Shown here one piece after another: positions 43,943 to 52,107 of a DNA stretch of 64,000 bases. Under the pieces are notes generated by a model. That model saw nothing but the letters and a program-made list of their open reading frames with translations. It searched no databases and had not been told where the DNA came from. Positions within the stretch are counted from its first letter, which is position 1. Each line of letters opens with the position of its first letter. Made by a program: the position numbers and the translations under genes. Source of the DNA: Propionigenium maris DSM 9537 (GTDB lineage: Bacteria; Fusobacteriota; Fusobacteriia; Fusobacteriales; Fusobacteriaceae); contig NZ_BSDY01000005.1 of NCBI RefSeq assembly GCF_027925155.1, forward strand, positions 62,001-126,000, in the 5' to 3' direction.

Positions 43943-45514
43943 TTACTTGGTAGTAGTTGCTTCCTGTGAATTTAGACTGTGGATTTTTTCTCCTAAGACC
44001 TTTCGGGATTTAATAAGTTTTTTATGATCTCTTGTCCATTTTTTCCAGTCTCTGGCCACTTGCTTGACAGTGTTTAAGGCAAATTCCCCTTCCCCTAAGG
44101 ACTTTAAAATTTCGATATACTCATAGTCTTCAATGCTTTCCCTGAGAATTTTTAGCCTCATAGATGGAACAATTCCATTGGTGATTCCAACCGGATCTCC
44201 TGGGTAGACAAGCATACCATCACCAGGGTATTCATTTTCCCTTCCAAAGGATACCCACGGATCCTTGGACCATTGATCCACTCTCCAGTAAAGAAGACCA
44301 GTATAACCATAAATTTGATTTATCCAGGTATAGATGCGGTAATTTATAGGAGGGAAGTCAACCATCCATTTAGGTGAATAGCTATCTTGTAGAAGTGCAG
44401 TATAGGACCATACCTCGCATCCTAAGTCCATGACATGCTGAATACTTTTTTTATTTTTTTTATTTTGAAATTGCTTTGGAAGCAGTGCCCAGATGTCAAC
44501 TGCAGGTCGCCCGGTTCCATCATCATATAGCTCAGGAACAGGAACCATGGTAATTAAATTTTTAACTGAAGAAGCAGTATGCATGTTTCTTCCCCATTCC
44601 TTGACAGAGTCGGTGAGCTCATTGACACCGGTGATTTCATCAGCAGTATAGTTACAGAGCATTTTTCTATATTCCTCTGGGAATGATCTTTCGATCCTTT
44701 TCCAATCTTCTGTGGAAGGAGAGGAGCTCATACGAGGGTTCCATACATCTGCTCCGCTCCACTGGCCTGTTTCTAGTGTATTGATTCCATACTTCTGATC
44801 ATAATATCTTATTTTATCCTTGGGAATATGAAATGGCATTAGTTTATGCTCTAACATTACCTCTGTACTATTAGAGTGTGGATCCCATACTCCAAACATA
44901 CTACGGAGAGAAGGTCTGTGGGGAAGTTCGAAATTCCATACTGTGAGATGAATCTCTACTTGATCTACCCCTTGAGAGGATTGGATTTTACATATCCCCT
45001 TGTATTCACCAGCGGGGGTGTTTCGCGGAACATAGATGTCTATTAGATATGGCTGATTTTTTCCTACTTTAACAGATTTAAAATCAGATGATAACTTTGT
45101 TAGGGCTTCTCCTGAAGAGGTAAGGGGGATAAGTGCATCGGGGTACATTCCTTTCCCAAGAGGGAGGTTTGGAGGACCTTGCCAAACTGGAGAACCTTTT
45201 TCCGCCTTCACATAGTGCTGACGATAGATTTTTATATGCTCTCTGCTGATGGAGCCATTTGGTCCACTTAAAGCTGAAACAGAAAGCACAACATCGGTGA
45301 CCGATTCTTTAGGGGCAGAAACTATGACCTGGAAGGGTTCATATTCCCCTTTTGCAGCCCAAATTCTAGCCTCTCTATTTGTCCCGGGCTTTTCATCACT
45401 TTTCACCATTTGCATGACATCAGCTACCCAGACATACGGTGTAGTATAAACCTGGTGGGTATATAGAGCAAATAAGATTATAGATGAAAGGATGATAGTT
45501 TTTAATGACTTCAT
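43943..45514 (-). CDS. Secreted DUF4091 (GH123-like) glycan-active protein
   Basis: A 523-residue secreted protein. A signal peptide (about 1-24) is followed by a beta-sandwich N-domain with 'AAKGEYEPFQVIVSAP'. The C-terminal DUF4091 region has 'LLYWRVDQW' and 'GDGMLVYPG', together with 'SMRLKILRESIEDYEY', whose R-L-x3-R-E-x2-E-D-Y-E-Y is typical. DUF4091 is related to GH123 N-acetylgalactosaminidases. It may trim or remodel the locus product or a scavenged glycan. GGGAGGAAGTT precedes the ATG. It is separated from the flippase gene by 137 bases that include a hairpin, so it may belong to its own transcript. Confidence 0.75.
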   Translation of the reverse strand: MKSLKTIILSSIILFALYTHQVYTTPYVWVADVMQMVKSDEKPGTNREARIWAAKGEYEPFQVIVSAPKESVTDVVLSVSALSGPNGSISREHIKIYRQHYVKAEKGSPVWQGPPNLPLGKGMYPDALIPLTSSGEALTKLSSDFKSVKVGKNQPYLIDIYVPRNTPAGEYKGICKIQSSQGVDQVEIHLTVWNFELPHRPSLRSMFGVWDPHSNSTEVMLEHKLMPFHIPKDKIRYYDQKYGINTLETGQWSGADVWNPRMSSSPSTEDWKRIERSFPEEYRKMLCNYTADEITGVNELTDSVKEWGRNMHTASSVKNLITMVPVPELYDDGTGRPAVDIWALLPKQFQNKKNKKSIQHVMDLGCEVWSYTALLQDSYSPKWMVDFPPINYRIYTWINQIYGYTGLLYWRVDQWSKDPWVSFGRENEYPGDGMLVYPGDPVGITNGIVPSMRLKILRESIEDYEYIEILKSLGEGEFALNTVKQVARDWKKWTRDHKKLIKSRKVLGEKIHSLNSQEATTTK

Positions 45515-45626
45515 AACTTCCTCCCTATTTCTATTAATAATTTAATGGAACTATACACAAAAGCTATTTTTAGGATAATCATTCTTTGCTGATAACTTTA
45601 TTGATTCACAAAAGGTTCCCTTTGAT

Positions 45627-45652
45627 AAAAACTATATTTTTGCATAGTTTTT
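45627..45652 (-). terminator. AT-rich hairpin just after the flippase gene
   Basis: AAAAACTAT (45627-45635) pairs with ATAGTTTTT (45644-45652) around an 8-base loop. The T-rich arm on the minus strand directly follows the stop codon. It may end the main glycan transcript and separate it from the DUF4091-propeller-vanZ set. Confidence 0.45.
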
Positions 45653-47181
45653 TATTTAAGGCGGTTTATTTGTTTAGGTAGTAAGCTTATTTCCTTGAGT
45701 ATATCATGGATACCTTTGATCTTCATGAAGTATATTATTATAAAATAGTTTACGATACTTATCATTGTTGAGATTATAAATGAAAGGTTTTGGCTCATTG
45801 TAACTAATAGTTGGTTAAATATCATTTTTGCTAAGATTCCTGTAATTAATGAGGCGAATAGTATCTTTATAAATGAAATAGACAAACCCTTTAGTCCAAG
45901 GGGACCTATTTTTTTTCTTAAACTAATAAAGAGTAAAACTGCACAAAATGTAGCTGAAATACTCGTTGCTAAAGCGAGTCCAGGTATTCCCATATACTTT
46001 GCCAAAATTATATTTAAAACAATATTTAAGCAAACAGATATAGTTGCATTTTTAGTTGAGGTTTTAGTATCTTCTAGGGAATAAAAAACCTTTAATAAAA
46101 TTTCTCTGAATCCTGTTCCAACCATACCTATAGAATAATAGAATAATACACTAGAGGTAGTCTTGAGAGAGCTACTTGTGAAAGCACCTCTTCCATAAAG
46201 AAGTCTTATAATCGATTCTGAAAAAACCATAGACCCTATGGTTATTGGTAATAATAGAAGCGATATATATAGTAGCGATCTTTTAAACAATTCACTGTGG
46301 AGATCCATTTTATTTTCTGCTGCCAGCTTTGTAATTTTAGGATACATGACAGCAGCTATAGTTGCTACAAATAAAGTTTGTATAAATAAGCTCAACCTTC
46401 CTGCATATATTAATGTTGATACTCCTCCTACTACTATTCTAGAGCTAATAGTTCTATCTATAAGGACATTTATTTGGCTAGCAGAAACTCCTAAAATAAC
46501 AGGTATAATTAAATCCATCATTCGTCGGATACTGCTATCTTTGTGATCGAATATAAGAGAATGTTTAAAACCGTTTTTTTTCATAGCAATTAAGATAATA
46601 AATGATTGCATAGCGATACCTACAACACTCCCTAAAGCTAATATTATAGAGTTGAACCTTGCTCCAAGAAAGATAGAAAAAATAATTAAGGAGTTAAAAA
46701 CTATTCCAGTTAGAGGAGGCAGTAAAAACTTATTTTTCATTTGTAGATATGAAGTACCTATAAAAATAATTGTAGCAAAGTAGATTCCCCAGACACTTAG
46801 TCGAGTAAATTTTACTGTAATTTTTAATAATTCTTCAGAAAAACCAGATGCAAAAACTTTAATTATCGGTGGAGTAAAAGCAATGCATACTAAAATAATA
46901 ACGGAGCATACCACCATCATAAGGTTAATCAGATTACTAGTAAACTTTTCAGCTGTATCACTGCTCTTATCTTGGCAGAGCTCATTGTAAACAGGTATGT
47001 AACTTGTAGATAAACCTGTTCCTATAAAGGTAAAAATTACCATAGGTATTGTAAGGCAGATCAAATATGCGTCGCTTATACTAGAGGTGCCGTAAAAATA
47101 TGACAGTGTAATATCCCTTAAAAATCCAAAAATTTTTGATACTAATTCAGCAGCGATTAACATTACAGTTATTTTTCCCAT
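45652..47181 (-). CDS. MurJ/MviN-family lipid-linked sugar flippase
   Basis: A 509-residue polytopic protein of the MOP superfamily with about 14 membrane helices. The N-terminus, 'KIFGFLRDITLSYFYGTSSISDAYL', carries the MurJ signature (S-x-x-x-G-x-x-R-D; the usual first residues are preserved), and 'YGRGAFTSSSLKTTSSVL' is the MurJ-type loop ('rGaFt..s...t'). Genuine MurJ flips lipid II. Within this locus the gene stands where Wzx would be, so it probably flips the undecaprenyl-linked repeat unit. The coding sequence is strikingly AT-rich. The ATG at 47181 follows TAGGAG. Confidence 0.85.
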   Translation of the reverse strand: MGKITVMLIAAELVSKIFGFLRDITLSYFYGTSSISDAYLICLTIPMVIFTFIGTGLSTSYIPVYNELCQDKSSDTAEKFTSNLINLMMVVCSVIILVCIAFTPPIIKVFASGFSEELLKITVKFTRLSVWGIYFATIIFIGTSYLQMKNKFLLPPLTGIVFNSLIIFSIFLGARFNSIILALGSVVGIAMQSFIILIAMKKNGFKHSLIFDHKDSSIRRMMDLIIPVILGVSASQINVLIDRTISSRIVVGGVSTLIYAGRLSLFIQTLFVATIAAVMYPKITKLAAENKMDLHSELFKRSLLYISLLLLPITIGSMVFSESIIRLLYGRGAFTSSSLKTTSSVLFYYSIGMVGTGFREILLKVFYSLEDTKTSTKNATISVCLNIVLNIILAKYMGIPGLALATSISATFCAVLLFISLRKKIGPLGLKGLSISFIKILFASLITGILAKMIFNQLLVTMSQNLSFIISTMISIVNYFIIIYFMKIKGIHDILKEISLLPKQINRLK

Positions 47182-47205
47182 AAGCACTCCTAACTAGATG
47201 CTTTA

Positions 47206-48351
47206 TTAATTGTTTTCTTCTGTTAATTCCTCTCTTTTTCTGACCTTGCTCATCAAAATAATTACTCCCCAGAATAAAAGCTGCCTTTGATTAGCGAGGG
47301 TACAACTTTCTAAAAAGAGAGCCATAAAAACTAATTGTTGGTTTAGTGGAGCTTTAGACAAACTTCTATAGAGCCAAAGGAGAATTAAGAATAATCCAGG
47401 GACACCGTAGTAGAGAAACAGAGCAGGAAAAGTTGCGTGAATTTCTTGCTCATGATAACCTTTTAGACGAGACATCTCACCCTCTCCCGAGCCAAGAAAC
47501 AAGTAATGGGCATTTTTATAGATCTTATCATATCCCCTATCCTCTAATAATCCAACCTCTGAATCATCGCTAGCACTATTAATTTTATCTTCTACTCTTG
47601 AGATCAAGTAGTCCACCTTTTTAGATATAGATTCTTTGTTGGTGGAATAAAGGCCTCCCCCTAGTACTAGTAGTAACAATGATAGTTTTAAAAATTTTTT
47701 AAGTTGCTCACCGGAGATTTTAAGCTGTGAAAGAAAGATAGATATGAAAAATACCACTAATCCTAAAAGTATTCCTGTTGATGCAGATGAGATTATTAAG
47801 TAAGCACCGATCAAATATATAATCCATCTTCTTCTTTTAATAAGTAGTATATCCTCTAGAGCATAGATGGAGATAATTGCTAAAAAAATATAAAATGATA
47901 GTTGGTTAGGATCATTGAATGTTCCCATATACCTGACCCCACCTAAATATCTACCCTTTCCACTTATTAAAATTAAAGACTGAATAATTAAATTGATACT
48001 TTGGATATTATAAAAAGCCCTCAAAAATCCTATGTCCTTAATTAAAAATGTAAAAACAACAATACCTGAGAGGTTGAACATATAGTATAAGATTGTATTG
48101 TGGAAGTCTCCTGCAGGATGTATTATGATGTAGGACAAATTCACGATTACAGTATAGAAGATAAATGAGATAAAAATAAGCAGGTTATTACTTTCAGAAT
48201 TTGTTAATATCCACTCTTTAGGCCTAAAAATAAAAAAAAGTGGCAAAGTGATTACTAAGAAAAGATCCGCTGGCTGAATTCCTCCTGAGGCTATAACATA
48301 ATATGGTTTTAGCAGTAAATACATACAAAATGGTATCTTTATCCAATTCAT
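47206..48351 (-). CDS. Wzy/O-antigen polymerase-like membrane protein
   Basis: A 381-residue protein with ten or more predicted membrane helices and one larger loop between about residues 230 and 310, the usual layout of Wzy/WaaL polymerases and ligases. A Wzy_C-like pattern occurs in the region of 'IHATFPALFLYYGVPGLFLILLWLYR' (key H-x4-P-x5-Y-G-V-P-G). It would polymerize undecaprenyl-linked repeat units in the periplasm. Sequence identity in this family is low, so the call rests on topology, the loop and its neighbours. It lies between the GT4 enzyme and the flippase. Confidence 0.75.
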   Translation of the reverse strand: MNWIKIPFCMYLLLKPYYVIASGGIQPADLFLVITLPLFFIFRPKEWILTNSESNNLLIFISFIFYTVIVNLSYIIIHPAGDFHNTILYYMFNLSGIVVFTFLIKDIGFLRAFYNIQSINLIIQSLILISGKGRYLGGVRYMGTFNDPNQLSFYIFLAIISIYALEDILLIKRRRWIIYLIGAYLIISSASTGILLGLVVFFISIFLSQLKISGEQLKKFLKLSLLLLVLGGGLYSTNKESISKKVDYLISRVEDKINSASDDSEVGLLEDRGYDKIYKNAHYLFLGSGEGEMSRLKGYHEQEIHATFPALFLYYGVPGLFLILLWLYRSLSKAPLNQQLVFMALFLESCTLANQRQLLFWGVIILMSKVRKREELTEENN

Positions 48352-48363
48352 CTTCTAATGACT

Positions 48364-49461
48364 TCACCTCCCTAGGTATAAAAATTTTATTTTTTGAAGT
48401 ATTCTATCAATAGAGTATTTCTCAACAGCTCGTAAGTTAATAATTTTTATGGTATTCAACACCTTTTGGTCTTCCAGTTTTTTGATACTTTGGGCAGTTA
48501 AATCATGTCTATTGACATCAGTGAGAAAACCGTTTATACCATCTTTTATAATGTCTCTGTTTCCTCTGATATTAGTCACAATAAAGGGTTTACCTTGAGC
48601 CATTCCTTCCATAATGCTTCTAGGAAGTCCTTCTCTGTGTGACATAGATGTTAAGAGATCGCTTGCTGCGATAATATCGCCGATATCATCCCTATGCCCC
48701 AGAAAAATTACTCTATTCTCTAATTTATTTGTTTTTACATACTCTTTAAGCTCTCTTTCTTTACCACCTTTTCCTACGATTAAAGCTTTGAATCGATTAT
48801 CTAAAATTTCAATAGCTTTTATTAATTGTATTTGATTTTTATTTTTATTGAGTTCTCCTATTATAGTGACAAGAAAATCTTCTTTGGATAATTTAAGTTC
48901 CTCTCTTACCTTTTCCCTTTTCCCTTGTGAGTATCTTGTGAGGTCTAATCCTACACCATCTATTTTGTATACTTTGGTTCTTTTGCCGGCCATTCTATGG
49001 GCCCTTTCATAATCTTCTTGATTTATAGTTATTATTTTATCTGTCCACCTCATAGCCAGCCATTCAGCCGGGTAATACACCATCCAATTTACAAGAGGAG
49101 CCCCTTTATAAAAATGAAAACCATGGGCAGTATAGATTATATTTTTCATTTTTAGGGTAGATGCTGCTAATCTGCCTAAAAATGAAGCTATAGGTGTATG
49201 GAGGTGCATCATGTGATAATTTTGTTTCTTTATGAGTCCTCTTAGTTTTGAGGTGCTCTTTAAATTACTTATAGAAAAAGGATTTCTTGTAAAGTTAAAG
49301 TGATACCATCTATTTTTATGAAGCTCCTTTATGGGGGATTCACCCTCCATATTACAAGCTAAATCAACTTGGTATCCGAGTTCTTCTAAAAGCTTTATGT
49401 GAGGTATGAGAAATCCTTCAATAGTTCTTTTTAAGGTAGTTACTATCAAGACTTTCTTCAT
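48364..49461 (-). CDS. Glycosyltransferase family 4 (EpsD/CapM-like)
   Basis: A 365-residue GT-B fold glycosyltransferase. The N-terminal half has 'HMMHLHTPIASFLGRLAA' and 'YTAHGFHFYKGAP', as in EpsD/CapM-type enzymes. The C-terminal donor site has 'VTIIGELNKNKNQIQLIKAIEIL' (key G-E-L-x2-N-K-N) and 'SHREGLPRSIMEGMAQGKPFIVT' (the E-x7-E motif of GT4: E-G-L-P-R-S-I-M-E). It should add one sugar to the undecaprenyl-linked intermediate. It is the only classical glycosyltransferase in the locus, implying a short repeat unit or further enzymes elsewhere. Confidence 0.88.
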   Translation of the reverse strand: MKKVLIVTTLKRTIEGFLIPHIKLLEELGYQVDLACNMEGESPIKELHKNRWYHFNFTRNPFSISNLKSTSKLRGLIKKQNYHMMHLHTPIASFLGRLAASTLKMKNIIYTAHGFHFYKGAPLVNWMVYYPAEWLAMRWTDKIITINQEDYERAHRMAGKRTKVYKIDGVGLDLTRYSQGKREKVREELKLSKEDFLVTIIGELNKNKNQIQLIKAIEILDNRFKALIVGKGGKERELKEYVKTNKLENRVIFLGHRDDIGDIIAASDLLTSMSHREGLPRSIMEGMAQGKPFIVTNIRGNRDIIKDGINGFLTDVNRHDLTAQSIKKLEDQKVLNTIKIINLRAVEKYSIDRILQKIKFLYLGR

Positions 49462-49544
49462 ATTAAGCTCCTTAGATATTCCTATATTAGATAAAACACA
49501 TTTTTCCAGTGGGGATTTTGATCTTGGAATAACCTAATGCTATT

Positions 49545-50168
49545 TTAATTTCTGTTTTTTGGGTTTTCATCTCCCCAAAAATCTTCTCCGATGCTCTCCC
49601 CTTCTGGGGAGATTCCCTCTCTGGAGCTGACCCATTTTAGTGTGAGAAGGATAATCTTTAAATCCATGAGAAAGCTATAGTTATCAACATATTCTACATC
49701 TAGTTTAAATTTTTCATTCCATGAAATACTGTTCCTTCCCTTAACTTGAGCCCATCCCGTTATTCCAGGCTTGACTTCGTGTCTTCTAGCCTGTTCAGGG
49801 GAATACCGGTTAAGATATTCTACAAGAAGTGGCCTTGGTCCTATAAAGCTCATCTCTCCTCTGAGGACATTCCATATTTGTGGCAGTTCATCAAGGCTGC
49901 TAGACCTTAAATGAATACCAAAGCTGATTAATCTCTCTTTTTCTGCAAGGAGATTAGCAAAGTTATCTGTTGTATTCAGCATAGTTCTAAATTTATACAT
50001 AGTAAATATTTTACTGTTCCTACCTGGTCTGTCCTGCTTAAAAATTATTGGAGATCCTAAATTTATTTTAACAAGTACAGCGATGAGGATATAGATCCAC
50101 CAAAATACTATTATTAATGTTAATGCTAGTGCGATATCCATAATTCTTTTAAAAAAGTTTCGGTACAT
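49545..50168 (-). CDS. Undecaprenyl-phosphate sugar-1-phosphate transferase, copy 2 (PglC-like)
   Basis: A 207-residue monotopic phosphoglycosyl transferase with one N-terminal re-entrant membrane helix (about 8-32). Core motifs are 'GSPIIFKQDRPGRN' (38-51), 'YKFRTM', the catalytic pair in 'SSLDELPQIWNVLRGEMSFIGPRPLL' (key D-E-L-P-Q), and 'RHEVKPGITGWAQVKGRN'. It transfers a sugar-1-phosphate from a UDP-sugar to undecaprenyl phosphate and so starts repeat-unit assembly. It is a clear paralogue of the gene at 51437-52078. It is separated from the upstream FemAB-like gene by a 233-base gap that holds two hairpins. Confidence 0.92.
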   Translation of the reverse strand: MYRNFFKRIMDIALALTLIIVFWWIYILIAVLVKINLGSPIIFKQDRPGRNSKIFTMYKFRTMLNTTDNFANLLAEKERLISFGIHLRSSSLDELPQIWNVLRGEMSFIGPRPLLVEYLNRYSPEQARRHEVKPGITGWAQVKGRNSISWNEKFKLDVEYVDNYSFLMDLKIILLTLKWVSSREGISPEGESIGEDFWGDENPKNRN

Positions 50169-50235
50169 CTCTCTCCTCCTTAGTCAGTAAAACTTGCTGA
50201 TAAGTTTTAGGAGTTTTCTATAAATAATGCCTTTA

Positions 50236-50261
50236 GAGCAGGCTAAGAGGAATGCCTGCTC
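50236..50261. repeat. Hairpin in the gap before sugar transferase copy 2
   Basis: GAGCAGGC (50236-50243) pairs perfectly with GCCTGCTC (50254-50261). No long T run follows on either strand. It lies inside a 233-base gap of an otherwise tightly packed operon, and could be an internal attenuator, a processing site or a scar of module insertion. Confidence 0.5.
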
Positions 50262-50379
50262 ATTGCTTTAAATCTAATGATTCTAAAAAATGAAGGGATT
50301 CCTTTTTATTATTAAGGGAAGTATAGAATTATAAGTTATTGACCTTGATAAAAAACAGTTACATGAGGTTAGAAAGGGT

Positions 50380-50399
50380 GGAGCGTCACGCTCCTTTTT
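50380..50399. terminator. Terminator-like hairpin at the end of FemAB-like copy 2
   Basis: GGAGCG (50380-50385) pairs with CGCTCC (50389-50394), followed on the plus strand by TTTTT. It lies just downstream of a minus-strand gene, so its T run points the wrong way for that gene; in minus-strand RNA the tail is ACCCTTTCT, which is weak. Its function is uncertain. Confidence 0.4.
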
Positions 50400-50401
50400 A
50401 T

Positions 50402-51385
50402 TCATCTTCTGTATAGAGGGAAATAATCTAAATTTTTCCCTGTTACTTCTGGGTTATTTTTCTCGTGGATTTTAGAGAGTTCATCGTAGACCTTTTTATT
50501 GTGTACTTTATTTCCCACATAAAAGGATAGCCTGCCATTCTTCGCGAGGGACTTCTTATACTTAAATATCGAATCTTCCCTGCCTCCATAACCTCCACCT
50601 AGATGATAATGTTTACAGCCTCTCCTAAGTCCCCAGAGTGCGATACTATAGTCAAAAAATCTTCCAAACCTCTCCTTTCGATACTCAGAGGCTATTCCCA
50701 GGAGGTGGGAGTGAATGAATTGTTCTCCTACTAAAACTAACATACTGGAAATAACCTTATTCTCATAAACTACATTGAAGATCTGAGCTCTTTCCTTTAA
50801 TAAGGATCTGATATTGCCAAAGTATGTTTTAGAAAAGTAATAATATTCTTTTGCCTGGTTTCTATTCATTGTTTGGTAGTAAAGGTCAATAAAATTATTC
50901 CAGGATTTGTCACTATTATCCCTTTCTACTTTCATTCCTTTTTCAACTGCCTTTCTTATGCTATATCTGCTAGACTTTTTCATGTTAAGCATAATGTCAT
51001 CTTCAGAACTCAGAAATAAATTAATAGTATCTCCTATGTTTATTATATTCATATAAATTTCCATGAGGCTGTGATTTTTTAGAAGTGGGTGAAATCTTAT
51101 AAATTCTGAAATGATTCTATTTTTACTACAGTAATCTTCGAAATGCTCCTTAAATTTAAAGATAAGATCTCTTAGGTTTTTATGTTCTTTAGGAAAAAAT
51201 TGAGGACCACCATATCCGTAAGGTGTAATAATATCATAGTATTTTTCTTTCAATAGATTTATCTCTCTTTTTAAAAAAATATATCTGACTTTTCCTAACT
51301 CACCTTCCCATGTAAATATTGTGGTTTTTCCCTCTCCATTTAATTCATAGATCTTGGCATACTCCTCTCTAAAATATATATCCAT
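50402..51385 (-). CDS. FemAB/GNAT-fold acyl- or aminoacyl-transferase, copy 2
   Basis: A 327-residue soluble protein of the FemAB-like/Acetyltransf_6 GNAT group common in surface-glycan loci. The N-terminal half has 'TPYGYGGPQFF', the 'FIRFHPLL' strand follows, and the second GNAT half ends with 'HLGGGYGGREDSIFKYKKSL' (key H-L-G-G-G...D-x-x-F-x-F/Y-K). Such enzymes transfer an acyl or aminoacyl group to an amino sugar or peptide amine. Given adjacent aminotransferases, the acceptor is probably a 4-amino sugar. The ATG at 51385 matches the start of the 327-residue paralogue at 53336; an upstream ATG at 51409 lacks a ribosome site. Confidence 0.75.
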   Translation of the reverse strand: MDIYFREEYAKIYELNGEGKTTIFTWEGELGKVRYIFLKREINLLKEKYYDIITPYGYGGPQFFPKEHKNLRDLIFKFKEHFEDYCSKNRIISEFIRFHPLLKNHSLMEIYMNIINIGDTINLFLSSEDDIMLNMKKSSRYSIRKAVEKGMKVERDNSDKSWNNFIDLYYQTMNRNQAKEYYYFSKTYFGNIRSLLKERAQIFNVVYENKVISSMLVLVGEQFIHSHLLGIASEYRKERFGRFFDYSIALWGLRRGCKHYHLGGGYGGREDSIFKYKKSLAKNGRLSFYVGNKVHNKKVYDELSKIHEKNNPEVTGKNLDYFPLYRR

Positions 51386-51436
51386 ATTAAACCCTTTCAA
51401 ATCTGACATCTTAGGTTAAAGTTATGTTTTGTCTAA

Positions 51437-52078
51437 TTATTCTAGATTATTTCCTCTGAAATCATCTACTGTTGCCTCTCCCTCTGGAGAAGTATCTTCC
51501 CTAAGGAAAACCTTTTTTATAGTAAGAAGAAGTATTTTCATGTCCATAGTAAAGCTGTAGTTGTCCACATACTCTACATCCAACCTAAATTTTTCTTCCC
51601 AAGGAATTGAATCTCTTCCGTTAACTTGTGCCCATCCTGTGATCCCTGGTTTTACGTCATGTCTTCTAGCTTGTTCGGGAGAATAATGAGCGAGGTAGTC
51701 TATAAGAAGGGGCCTTGGTCCTACAAGACTCATATCCCCCTTGAGGACATTCCAGACCTCTGGAATCTCATCGAGGCTCAGAAGTCTTAATAATTTTCCA
51801 AACTCAGTAAGCCTCTTCTCATCATATGTAGATCTTCTTTCCTTCCCCTGCCGAATTAGGTTTTCTTCTTCGACATCTTGGATATTTTTCATGGAACGGA
51901 ATTTATAAATGGTAAATATTTTTCCGTTTTTTCCAGGTCTCTGTTGTTTAAAGAGAATGGGAGAACCTAGTTTAAGCTTTACTAATATCCCGACTATTAA
52001 GTAGACCCACCAAAACCCTATAAGGATAGTTAAAGCCAATAAAATATCTATCAGCCTCTTAAATACTTTTTTATACAT
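51437..52078 (-). CDS. Undecaprenyl-phosphate sugar-1-phosphate transferase, copy 1 (PglC-like)
   Basis: A 213-residue monotopic phosphoglycosyl transferase, paralogue of the gene at 49545-50168. It has the same order of motifs: N-terminal membrane helix (8-32), 'GSPILFKQQRPGKNGKIF' (38-55), 'YKFRSM', 'LSLDEIPEVWNVLKGDMSLVGPRPLL' (key D-E-I-P-E) and 'RHDVKPGITGWAQVNGRD'. The only clear difference is a short insertion after 'YKFRSMKN' with charged residues. Two initiating enzymes in one locus suggest two starting sugars or two alternative repeat units. Confidence 0.92.
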   Translation of the reverse strand: MYKKVFKRLIDILLALTILIGFWWVYLIVGILVKLKLGSPILFKQQRPGKNGKIFTIYKFRSMKNIQDVEEENLIRQGKERRSTYDEKRLTEFGKLLRLLSLDEIPEVWNVLKGDMSLVGPRPLLIDYLAHYSPEQARRHDVKPGITGWAQVNGRDSIPWEEKFRLDVEYVDNYSFTMDMKILLLTIKKVFLREDTSPEGEATVDDFRGNNLE

Positions 52079-52107
52079 CTTTCCCCTCCTTTCTTAACTT
52101 GGCAGGG

